DNA of 64,000 bases from Peptoclostridium sp965368085 (GTDB lineage: Bacteria; Bacillota; Clostridia; Peptostreptococcales; Peptostreptococcaceae), in NCBI GenBank assembly GCA_965368085.1, contig CBDULP010000001.1, forward strand, positions 185,222 to 249,221. The letters are read 5' to 3'. Both the position numbers and the translations under genes were made by a program. The notes beneath the pieces are model-generated. The model saw nothing but the letters and a program-made list of their open reading frames with translations. It searched no databases and was not told where the DNA came from. Positions 53,301 to 60,884 of the stretch are shown here, in pieces (the stretch's first letter is position 1; each line of letters opens with the position of its first letter).

Positions 53301-53768
53301 CTTTATATTTTTTAATAGATGTTCTCTGTATTTTTTAGTCCTGTCTCCTTTTTGAAATTTCGTCCAGCTAAAATCAGCATTTTTTACCGAACTCGAATTA
53401 TCCCTTTCTATAAGCACATGTTTGTTTTTCAATGGAATTTTTTCATATTCAAGTATATATTTTTCCACAAGCGTTTTGTTTCCAAATAGAGGGAATAATG
53501 TGTGTATAGTCTGGATCATTTTCATTTCTTCACTTGAGAATTTTTTGAATATGCCAAAATCCTTGCTCATCAAAATATTAGAAAATGATTTTATTTGCAT
53601 TTCATTCGGAAAAAACTCTTTTATTACAAAGGCAACAGCCTCTACACCAATTATTACATTTATTGCTTTTATGATTTCACCCGACTGTGCCTCAGGCATG
53701 TATTTTTTCAGATCATCTCTTATATCATTCGATATGTCTTTAAAATGACTGTATGCTGTAACCCTCAC
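50367..53768 (-). CDS. DinG/XPD-like helicase of the pPIWI-RE system
   Basis: 1133 residues. N-terminal pPIWI_RE_Z-like domain (about 1-130), helicase core with P-loop-like GKLSVGKSTVMD (about 268-279), four cysteines of a likely Fe-S cluster (QLCSVDSC about 378-385 and TCPYIVKCPYY about 420-430), DEAD-box variant FLVDEADRVQD (about 476-486), motif IV MLFVTGSYEEAK (about 865) and motif VI FQLEGRLIRGG (about 1075-1085). XPD/DinG enzymes unwind DNA 5'-3', DinG also R-loops. It follows the nuclease gene by two bases; GTG start 7 bases after GGGGG. Defining partner of the PIWI protein. Confidence 0.88.
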   Translation of the reverse strand: MRVTAYSHFKDISNDIRDDLKKYMPEAQSGEIIKAINVIIGVEAVAFVIKEFFPNEMQIKSFSNILMSKDFGIFKKFSSEEMKMIQTIHTLFPLFGNKTLVEKYILEYEKIPLKNKHVLIERDNSSSVKNADFSWTKFQKGDRTKKYREHLLKNIKHKENKVSYPTTNIVCIEDSADRERFEIDISRYIEEREDFTSNSFEWEDKMPLELSIDELVAAAKDMDKDEIRLGIEEHKRKNWEKRMASILFMETKDYDLRKTEKISIEGVQNWIGKLSVGKSTVMDVLSYWLANNEKMSVHVLNSVSDVFQKVDYFNRLGILAVPILSYKPQSRRKHIEDYISSLDRNDANVYGNKTFEYINNICVLSLVSKHQSKGSAQLCSVDSCRQIKEVFVKPHGSDEEEKVQAFKDLEKGKKIISKEGKTCPYIVKCPYYRAFQDMGKAKVIVTTANSLAKVTIPDPFLNVKMTCLEYLVKKADLFLVDEADRVQDTLDNAFVDETVLHDQGVGWISRVFGKFDKRVKRDPRILNDNLVSKWWDDINTCHLLVNRMLSFIIDVNNAEMTKRLEGKTITGFGLWHSISKDIAKYFIEAEEEHKIAVETLMEQYKTFRGTFNKRRYRNSEYGELHEIAGNITDPEKQLNDIRNFIEKIIKNLNKEFKIRADSMKIKKAVAKFEKRVYWAMTVALFEIKLFLVFQNMEAIKAIEPQIFKDITAPRKLSREYDGVVPKPPVYLQFGFRYNTKDERPTIKFIKYDGVGRYVLNRLSYLYEKLDDKRGAHCILLSGTSFAPGSAKYHIDIPVSYILKSKNEKKSKIEYEFMDQFSEKISGVPQEKIKQPYNVFVENLCKKDELFKNSKSKLEKMFDSIEERRKMLFVTGSYEEAKHVSGQLQLRCREQNKNFSFPCLQKIADEGAYPKQKFHAFGQEEKHNGLVAPLKAVDRGHNVLIEALDNDAFDSEGNEKIAAFGGAVILKRPYYIPDDYSVFVNNTNYCYMKETNKSSQQFQTLQGEADNLKQAIYEEAQNFKLISYGYRGLEGDIKKRLLVDTFIDTFQLEGRLIRGGVDAKVYYGDSSLAPNTKNGIENDTLKTSMLLGWKYLWRDIRENPFDKDQELQKKILEELYSIRFEGFENINIAE

Positions 53769-53770
53769 TG

Positions 53771-55120
53771 CTAAACCCCCAATCTTTGTTTCACTTTTTT
53801 AATCAACTGCGTATCCGACATAACCGTATAACTTCCATTTTTTACATACACCGATTTTAAAGTCCTAATGTATCCCTCACCATAACTGTTTGGAACAACT
53901 ACGAATCCCTTGTCAAATTTTATGTCATCCCTTTTAAAAACACCTTCTGAATTCAATTTGCTTGCAAGTGCTCCTGAATTTACCCAGTCTTTTACATCCA
54001 CCATCCACACTTCTCCATTTTGGAATGATATTTTTATGTCTGCAAAATCGCAGTTCGGATAAAGTTCAAGCTTACTCTTCCCATCACCCAAATAGATGTC
54101 ATCCATTATTTTCAAAAGCTTTTCACAAAGCTTTAATTCTACTATGCCTGGCTGCACCACGCTCTTTTGTATCGAATGCTTAACTCTCATATATCTTATT
54201 TCAGATTTTCTATATTCAAAATTCCATCCAGCTGAATGAATATTACATTTTCCAGTGGTACACTTATATCTGTATTTTTCATTCGAAACGAATCCACTCT
54301 TTGGAATTTCATATTCCTTAAGCGTCCATCCACAATATGGACATACATAAAATCCGCCATGTGATAGATAATCAGATGGAATATCTTCATATAGACTGTC
54401 AATGATGTCACTATATTTTCTGGCTCCAGGTGAAAAATTTATGTAAAGCTGCCTATCCAGTTGCTCTCTTGTTATTATTGGGTTCTCAATAATAAACCGT
54501 CTTATTTCTGTATATTCTTTTTCTTCTGCATTTGCCCTTGTATCATCGACTATTTTTTTAAATTCAATAATGGCAGAATCTTCTCTTTCATACAGACTTG
54601 CAAATTCCATACAAAAGTCAGTAATTTCATCCATATACAATATTGGATCTTCTCCGTACAGCGATGACTCGAATATCTCCTTAAAATACTTTATATTCCA
54701 TTCATTAAGTGGAGTTTTCCAAAGCACATATTGCTCATTCAAAGTCAACGGAAATCTAAAACCTCCAGTTCCCATTTCATAACTAAGCTCCAACATAAGA
54801 ATGCTAGCCTTTTTCCAGGTTGAAGGGAAGTCGTTTACAGCTTTTGTATTCGATGTATCTGCCATCATTAGCGTAATGTCTCCAATCCCTTTTGCAAGCA
54901 AGGCAATATATTCCAGTACTTTTTTCCTTATCTGCTCTTTTTCACTTTTCTTTGGTTTGTTCATATACTTATCTAAATATTGAACAGAATATCTCCTATG
55001 ACCTCCTTCGGTATATTTTTCAGGCTTTAATATGCCTTTATAATCCATTTCTTTTAAAGTCTTCGCACTAATACCCATATACTCTGCAGCTTGACTCGTA
55101 CTCAAAAACTTTTCTTTCAA
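53771..55120 (-). CDS. pPIWI-RE-associated nuclease with MerR-like HTH and zinc ribbon
   Basis: 449 residues. Residues 1-50 form a MerR/excisionase-like helix-turn-helix (LSTSQAAEYMGISAKTLKEM, GGHRRYS). The middle is helical (65-190). A zinc ribbon has CPYCGW and CTTGKC (about 257-290). The C-terminal PD-(D/E)xK fold has the acid in CDFADIKISF (about 355) and DxK in VWMVDVKDW (about 368-376), consistent with the restriction-endonuclease partner of pPIWI-RE. The HTH may bind the operon's own control region or the target. TTG start 7 bases after GGAGG. First gene of the three-gene operon. Confidence 0.82.
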   Translation of the reverse strand: MKEKFLSTSQAAEYMGISAKTLKEMDYKGILKPEKYTEGGHRRYSVQYLDKYMNKPKKSEKEQIRKKVLEYIALLAKGIGDITLMMADTSNTKAVNDFPSTWKKASILMLELSYEMGTGGFRFPLTLNEQYVLWKTPLNEWNIKYFKEIFESSLYGEDPILYMDEITDFCMEFASLYEREDSAIIEFKKIVDDTRANAEEKEYTEIRRFIIENPIITREQLDRQLYINFSPGARKYSDIIDSLYEDIPSDYLSHGGFYVCPYCGWTLKEYEIPKSGFVSNEKYRYKCTTGKCNIHSAGWNFEYRKSEIRYMRVKHSIQKSVVQPGIVELKLCEKLLKIMDDIYLGDGKSKLELYPNCDFADIKISFQNGEVWMVDVKDWVNSGALASKLNSEGVFKRDDIKFDKGFVVVPNSYGEGYIRTLKSVYVKNGSYTVMSDTQLIKKVKQRLGV

Positions 55121-55369
55121 TTCTTTACCTCCTCCATATTTTCATTTTTTATAAATTTCAGTTCGAAATTCATATTTTGAAATAAATACTTTTTCACAAT
55201 GCTATTCATTGCTATGTATCGTTACGTTTTATTACGTTTTCACCTTCGCAAACAACTGTGTTATATTTAAAATAATACACCTTTCATAACTATACATCAA
55301 CATTTTTGTTTTTACATAAAAAAATATTAAATATATCTCTTTTTAATTGATTTATATTACCTTTACAGG
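55121..55369. other. AT-rich promoter region of the pPIWI-RE operon
   Basis: No gene is seen. The region is very AT-rich and holds the tandem 10-base repeats at 55222-55241. A possible but weak promoter on the minus strand is TTATGA, 18 bases, TATAAC (about 55262-55291). No clear terminator is present. Confidence 0.4.
55222..55241 (-). repeat. Tandem 10-base direct repeat, possible operator
   Basis: TTACGTTTTA followed at once by TTACGTTTTC (plus-strand reading). It lies about 100 bases upstream of the HTH-nuclease gene, downstream of a possible promoter. Direct repeats of this spacing (one helical turn) are typical for cooperative binding of a regulator; the HTH of the nuclease itself is a candidate. 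Confidence 0.45.
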
Positions 55370-55640
55370 CTATTGATTCGATGATGCCTCTGACCATCTC
55401 AGGTATGACCCTGTATTTACCAGGAAGCAAAGGGAATGATTAGGCCTGATTTAATGAGACTGGCAAGATTCCTCAGCGCAGGGCAGCCTGAAACGGCTGG
55501 AAGTCGAGACTGTCTGAGCGCAAGCAAGTTTTGAGACTTCCCCGATTTCAGTGATAAGCGAGCTGATAAGGAATCTCCTGGCGAAATTTAAATGTCGTTC
55601 ATTCCTTCGCGAGCGGCAACCGCAATCTCCCTATCGGGTG
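55370..55640. other. Unassigned GC-richer block with nested inverted repeats
   Basis: About 270 bases with no convincing gene. Inverted repeats nest: AGATTCC (55466-55472) with GGAATCT (55570-55576); inside these CAGCC/GGCTG (55484-55499) and GGAAGTC (55499-55505) with GACTTCC (55535-55541). The composition is richer in GC than the AT-rich spacer to its right and to the left. It could be a structured RNA or a relic of a transposase; a minus-strand reading (LISSLITEIGEVSKLA, about 55,520-55,570) recalls the C-terminal part of IS110-type transposases but is soon interrupted. Neither can be proven. Confidence 0.35.
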
Positions 55641-55646
55641 TTTTGC

Positions 55647-55687
55647 AAAAAAATATTGCCGCGCAATAAATTCACATTGCGCGGCAA
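55647..55687 (-). terminator. Terminator of the Wadjet operon
   Basis: Minus strand: TTGCCGCGCAAT and ATTGCGCGGCAA (55656-55667 and 55676-55687) form a perfect 12-bp stem with an 8-base loop, followed by a T-run (55647-55653). It lies 34 bases after the jetC stop. Confidence 0.88.
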
Positions 55688-55720
55688 AAATTCTAAACCA
55701 CAACCCTTTCCACTAAAACA

Positions 55721-58700
55721 TCATATTTCCAGCTGCTTTTGCTCATACAGCCTTTCAAGCGAATCCGGATAGTTATCCTTGAGGTATGCATACCTTATGC
55801 TCTTTTCCTTTGAAAATACAGATGTTTTCATGTCCCTCACCGGCCTTAACCTGCAGCTGTACACAACAGGGAAGTAATCTCTTATGAACTTGCCTTCCGC
55901 ATGAGCGGTAAGGGCTATTATCTGGAATCCAAGTTGTTCCGCTACGAAGAACACCGGATTGAGCACGTGTTCGCTGGAAGCTTTCCCAAAGGGGTTGTCC
56001 ATTATTACCGACCTGTTTCTGCCTCTCGACGGTATTATGTGCTGCCTTTTTTCCGCCACATAATTTAGTATTCCAAGGAACAGCGCCATATTCTTGCTCC
56101 ACTTTTCTCCTCCGGACCACTCATTTGATGTTTCCCACGAAAAAAGAGCTCCAAGAACCTTGTTGTCATTTGTAACTTTCCTGCACTTCACCTTTATCCA
56201 TCTTCCATTCATTACGTTTTTAAGCAGTTGCTTTGGCTGAAGCCATTTTTCAACTGCGGCTTTCGCCTTCGCCTTGTCCTCTATTCCATTTTCGTCCTTA
56301 AACTCATCGCTTTCAAGCCTTTCGCTCATCCATTCCATATGCCTTCTGAGCTCTTCTTTTCCGTCCTGCTCCGACCACGCTGGAACGTCGAACTTGTATA
56401 TCTCTTTGAAGCTTCCATCGACTCTCACCCTCGTCTTTTTAGGTATTGACTCTATCTCGTCGGCAAGCTTTTTCAAATGCGTGTGAATATAGTGTATGAG
56501 ATGCTGTATGTCCTTGTCGTACTCTCGTATTCCACTTTGAGCTATCTCTATTGTCCTTTGTATCCTCTCCTGTAGCCTTTTATGCCAGTCAAGCACTTCT
56601 TCATATGTGGTCCTTTTTTGTATTCCCGACACGGCTATTTCCCTGAGCTTCATGTCGCTTATCTTTTCATTGCAGTTTTTTATGAAAATATATTTCCTTT
56701 TTTCAAGCTCGTTTTTCATTTCAGTGACCTTTTTTAACGCAGCATCAAGATTGTCAGCTTCAGCTTCTATTATACTTTCCCTTGCATAGGGGTACTCCTG
56801 GACTTTTTCTTGTCCGAGCTTCTTTTCTTCTACATCCGATGCCAAATACCTGTACATCTTATCGTAATTTTCAAGCTTTATCCTAGCACTTGCTATATTG
56901 TTTTTTTCACTTAAAAGCCTTTCAAGTGTATTGTCTATCTGCTCTTTTTTCTTTCTTATTTTCTCCCTTTCCTGCTTGAGCTCCATTCCTACTTCTCTTA
57001 AAGGTCTGGAGAAAATTTCTACCCTGTCGTAACGCTTTTTGAACTCTTCAAGCTTGAATTCATGCTTGTTTTTACTTTCCAAATACGCCCTATTCGCTTT
57101 TTCAAATTGCATTTCAGTCTCTTTAAGTTCGCCCATGAGTGCATTTCCATTTTCTATGAGCCTTTCTATCTGGCCCTGTCCGTCTATTGGGAATTCAAAG
57201 TCTTGGTATATTACGACATCTGCTGCCTTTTTGAGCCTGTTTGAAAGTTCTATGCCAATTTCTCCCCTTCTGCTTAGAGCTTTGTCCAGTTTTTCCTGTA
57301 TTTCGCTTCTTCCTTTTTGTTTTTGCTCCATTCCATCCTTTAGGGCTTTTCTTTCAATCTCAAGTACTGCTCTTGTACGTCCGTCATGCGAAGGCTTCTC
57401 GTTTTTGACTTCATTGTAAAGCCTGTCTTTTTCAAGTCCTTTTTTACTCAAATCTGCGGCAAACAATTCTTTTTCCATGCCGTTTAAAACCTTGTCTAAC
57501 CTGTCTATTTTTTCATTAAACTCCAAAATCTCACTGTCTTTTCTTTCTATAGATTCAACGATTTCCTTCAATTTGAAATGGGCCTTTTTAACGTCATCTC
57601 TTTTCAAAAAATATGAATGAGCTTTTGCGCATTTTGAGCTTATATCCATTGACTCAAGTTCTATCTGATTAAGTTTTTCATTGCTTTCTTTTATTTCTTC
57701 ATCTATTTCGTCCGTCCTTGCTTCCCATTTTTCCAAGTTTGACTCTTCTTCTTTTATTGTTTCTCCTATGATCTTTAGTTCCTTTTCGATTTTGCTGTAT
57801 TCCTCATACGGATTTTTGATGAAAAAATCCCTTGTATCCTCAAGAATTCGCCTCCAGTACGAAAGCTCGCTCTCCTTTTCCTCCCTTTTCAACCTGGCCT
57901 GCTGAGACACTTCTTCTATGTCTTTTTTCCAGGACTCAAACCCTTCTGAGCTTATATTTGCCTTCCAGTGCTTTGGAAATACATATTCAGGCAGATGTCT
58001 TTCATTTCCGCTGGCTATCTTTCTGGCTTCTTCGCTTGATATCACGGCCACAGGATATGTCATATCATCCGAGTTCTTCCCAAGCCTTTCCAAAAGCTTT
58101 TGCGTCTCGTCATCCGAAGTCACAAGCGTTATAGGCCATGTCGGATGATTCTCAAAAAGCTCCTCAGGCATTATTCCAAGCGCCTTAGCCGCTCTTTCAA
58201 GATACTGTCCACCCGTTTCAAGGTATTTAAACTGCTCCTTCCATCCGGATACAAGCCCTTCAACAAATGGATCTGCCGCAAAATACTCCTGCATTCCATA
58301 TTCGTCTTGAAGTCTTCTTGCCCTTCTTTCAGCGTCTAGAATTTCCTCTTTATCCGCCAAGGCCTTTTCAGATCTTCCCTCCAAGAAGCTTATAATACTT
58401 TGCTGCTTTTCATAAAGGAATGTGTAGTACTGCCAGTCCTTGTTTGACTGTTTGAGCTTTTCCAAAATCTCATCGTGCTCGCTTTTCATCCGTAAAAGCT
58501 TTTCACCCTTTACAGCTAACTTTCGAGACAGCTCTGCTTTAACTGCATTTGAATGCGCAATATCCTTTGACAGTTTCTCTTTTTCTGATTGAATATTGTT
58601 GAGTTTTTCAACATAAAATTCCCTTTTCTTTTCTATTTCATCAAGTCTTTTAACCCACTTCGGGTGTTCCTGTTCAATTTTTTCATGCATGAAATTTCCC

Positions 58701-60151
58701 AGTATTTCCTTTTCTATGTCGTGCATGTCCTTTTGCCTTATATTTATTCTCTCCTCAAGGGAACTTTCCTCTTTCAAAAGATTTCGGCGTTCTTTTTCAA
58801 GTATGTCAACATTTTGTTTCATTTTTGAAAGTTTTTCAGACTCTTTTGTTTTCTTTTTGCTTATCAAATCCATAATTTTTTGTATGTTTGACATCTCTTT
58901 TTTGAAGTATCCGCTAAGGCATGCCGAATTGACATCAAGTCTTTTTTTGAGCTTCTCCAGATCCTTTTCCCCGCCCGTTTCGTCAAGCTGGCTCTTGTAC
59001 TGGACTATGGATTCGTCCGCCTCCTTGAGTGATTTTTTTATTCCTGCCACTTCCAGGTTGCAAAGCCTTGTTTTATTCTCGTCCCAAGCCTCCCTTGCGC
59101 GTTGAAGGGTTTCCATGCTTTTTTCGTACTGTAGCTTTGAAGTACTCATGCTGTTTTCACATTTTGCAATTTCATGCGAAGCCTGCTTCCTTTCATTTTC
59201 ACTCTTCATTACGTCAAGCTTTTTTGCCTCGGCTTCATTTTGAACAATATTGCTATTTATCTCTTTTTCCTCTTCAACAGTGAATTTGTAAATGGCTTTC
59301 ATTTCCGTTTTCACGCGTTCCAGTTCGAGCATTTTGCCCTTGTAGGCTTTAAAGTATTCAACATACCCGTCCAGCTGATTCAAAAGCGCTTTGCTTTGAT
59401 CTATTGTCTTTTTAAGCTGCTTGTGTTTTTTGAACCGTTCTCTGTTTTTTTCAAATATTTCAGTAAAGCTTCCCTTCTCGTTTGCCGATATCGCATCCTC
59501 CACAACCGGTATTAAAAGCTGGTCCACAAGCTGCGTTGTGGTCTTGCATCCTTCGAAAAACTTGTCAACATCGCCTTCTGCGCTGTTTATCCTGGCTATG
59601 CTATTCCACTCGGTTGATATTATATGGTAGTTTTGTTCTATATGCTCCTGATAATCCCTTATTGTGTCGAACAGCCTTGCATTCATTGACCTGTTTCCCA
59701 TCTGCCTGTAATATTCCAGCATCTCAAGCCGTCCACACGCGCGCTCATTTCCGTCCTCGGTAATTTTTGAAAAAGGTATCTCTTCTATGGACTCTTTGTC
59801 GCCGGCAGAATATTCATATGCATATTTGTAAGAATCCACCCCCTTTTCACTCATAAAGAGCGTCACCGCCGTCATAGCATATCTTCTGGGCTTTTCATTT
59901 ATAATCCACTCTATAGCTATGTGACTTGCTCCGGATTCCAGCAAAAGTGTATTTTTTATTTTTCTTTCGCCAAGGGATGCATGGGGAAGCACAGCCTGAA
60001 TTGCAGTTTGCACAAAAACAGTCTTCCCCCCGCCATTTTCCAGTACTAGTACGCCATTATGCCCGTCAAACTGGAATATTTCATCGTTATACCTCTTTTC
60101 TCCGTTTTCATACACGACATTTGTAAATCTAATCTTGGATATCGCCGGCAT
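55721..60151 (-). CDS. jetC: Wadjet JetC, SMC/MukB-like ATPase
   Basis: About 1476 residues. ABC-type head halves at both ends: Walker A VLENGGGKTVFVQ (about 33-45), signature EWSGGEKWSKN (about 1360-1370) and Walker B RSVIMDNPFGKAS (about 1402-1414). Between lie long coiled coils (about 260-560 and 750-1250) and a hinge region (about 600-740). JetC with JetA and JetB forms a loop-extruding complex that senses small circular DNA, which JetD cuts. The ATG at 60151 is 9 bases after AGGAGG and overlaps the jetB end by 23 bases. Full length. Confidence 0.93.
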   Translation of the reverse strand: MPAISKIRFTNVVYENGEKRYNDEIFQFDGHNGVLVLENGGGKTVFVQTAIQAVLPHASLGERKIKNTLLLESGASHIAIEWIINEKPRRYAMTAVTLFMSEKGVDSYKYAYEYSAGDKESIEEIPFSKITEDGNERACGRLEMLEYYRQMGNRSMNARLFDTIRDYQEHIEQNYHIISTEWNSIARINSAEGDVDKFFEGCKTTTQLVDQLLIPVVEDAISANEKGSFTEIFEKNRERFKKHKQLKKTIDQSKALLNQLDGYVEYFKAYKGKMLELERVKTEMKAIYKFTVEEEKEINSNIVQNEAEAKKLDVMKSENERKQASHEIAKCENSMSTSKLQYEKSMETLQRAREAWDENKTRLCNLEVAGIKKSLKEADESIVQYKSQLDETGGEKDLEKLKKRLDVNSACLSGYFKKEMSNIQKIMDLISKKKTKESEKLSKMKQNVDILEKERRNLLKEESSLEERINIRQKDMHDIEKEILGNFMHEKIEQEHPKWVKRLDEIEKKREFYVEKLNNIQSEKEKLSKDIAHSNAVKAELSRKLAVKGEKLLRMKSEHDEILEKLKQSNKDWQYYTFLYEKQQSIISFLEGRSEKALADKEEILDAERRARRLQDEYGMQEYFAADPFVEGLVSGWKEQFKYLETGGQYLERAAKALGIMPEELFENHPTWPITLVTSDDETQKLLERLGKNSDDMTYPVAVISSEEARKIASGNERHLPEYVFPKHWKANISSEGFESWKKDIEEVSQQARLKREEKESELSYWRRILEDTRDFFIKNPYEEYSKIEKELKIIGETIKEEESNLEKWEARTDEIDEEIKESNEKLNQIELESMDISSKCAKAHSYFLKRDDVKKAHFKLKEIVESIERKDSEILEFNEKIDRLDKVLNGMEKELFAADLSKKGLEKDRLYNEVKNEKPSHDGRTRAVLEIERKALKDGMEQKQKGRSEIQEKLDKALSRRGEIGIELSNRLKKAADVVIYQDFEFPIDGQGQIERLIENGNALMGELKETEMQFEKANRAYLESKNKHEFKLEEFKKRYDRVEIFSRPLREVGMELKQEREKIRKKKEQIDNTLERLLSEKNNIASARIKLENYDKMYRYLASDVEEKKLGQEKVQEYPYARESIIEAEADNLDAALKKVTEMKNELEKRKYIFIKNCNEKISDMKLREIAVSGIQKRTTYEEVLDWHKRLQERIQRTIEIAQSGIREYDKDIQHLIHYIHTHLKKLADEIESIPKKTRVRVDGSFKEIYKFDVPAWSEQDGKEELRRHMEWMSERLESDEFKDENGIEDKAKAKAAVEKWLQPKQLLKNVMNGRWIKVKCRKVTNDNKVLGALFSWETSNEWSGGEKWSKNMALFLGILNYVAEKRQHIIPSRGRNRSVIMDNPFGKASSEHVLNPVFFVAEQLGFQIIALTAHAEGKFIRDYFPVVYSCRLRPVRDMKTSVFSKEKSIRYAYLKDNYPDSLERLYEQKQLEI

Positions 60152-60884
60152 ATTCACAGTCCTCCTTATTCTCCATGCTGTATATGAACTCCAATATTCC
60201 CCGGTTGTACTCCTGCTCCATATAGTATCTTTGTATTATTGTCTTGGCTTTTTCTGTAAGCTGTATCTCGTCGTTGCCTATTTCCTGCACAAGTCCCTGG
60301 TCCTTTAAAAAGTTTTTTGATATTCCCAAAAAGCTCATTCTACTTATAGTTCTTGCCGTTTGACGTGCATTTTCCTTCAAGTCGTCCATAGCTTCCCATT
60401 TTTCAAGTATTGCACTCCAGTTGTATTCATGTTCGCTTTCAATCTCCTTAAGCTCGTCTTCGCTGTACTCCTTGAGTGCAAAAATCCGTTCATTGACACT
60501 TTTCAGCCATTGGGCGACAGATATGAATTCTCTTGTCGCTTCAACAGTCTGATAGCTGTCGTAGAATTCACCGAAAAGTATTATCATCGTCACATACATC
60601 ATATATATATCCAGATTTTTAGCCTTTTGCGGAAAATAATCCTTTTTTATGCTCTCGTTACTTACATGAAAGCCCGAATCGCTGGCAACCGGAACCATAT
60701 ACAGGCATTCGCCTACAGGGAATATGGCACATTCAACTTCTCTTGCAAACTGATCCACAATTCCCCTTACCACATCGTCCGCCATATACACTCTCACATG
60801 TTCCACCTGCGCTATTCCCTCTGCCGCAAGCTGCGCATATATTTTAAATGCTTGCATTGTCTGTTCCTGTGTATAGCTGATCAT
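60129..60884 (-). CDS. jetB: Wadjet JetB, MukE-like subunit
   Basis: 251 residues, mixed alpha with winged-helix-like ends (KNFLKDQGLVQEIGNDEIQLTEKAKTIIQRYY), of the DUF6063-like type found with DUF5716 JetA proteins. It is the KITE-like partner that bridges JetA and JetC. Its start (GGGGGAGG ahead) lies 41 bases inside the end of jetA; its end overlaps jetC. The coupling of all four genes fits a strict complex. Confidence 0.85.
   Translation of the reverse strand: MISYTQEQTMQAFKIYAQLAAEGIAQVEHVRVYMADDVVRGIVDQFAREVECAIFPVGECLYMVPVASDSGFHVSNESIKKDYFPQKAKNLDIYMMYVTMIILFGEFYDSYQTVEATREFISVAQWLKSVNERIFALKEYSEDELKEIESEHEYNWSAILEKWEAMDDLKENARQTARTISRMSFLGISKNFLKDQGLVQEIGNDEIQLTEKAKTIIQRYYMEQEYNRGILEFIYSMENKEDCEYAGDIQD

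Noticed and set aside
55440..55600. Known structured RNAs (RNase P, tmRNA, 6S, riboswitch, retron)
   Set aside because: None of the conserved cores of these RNAs could be recognised, and there is no reverse transcriptase gene nearby.
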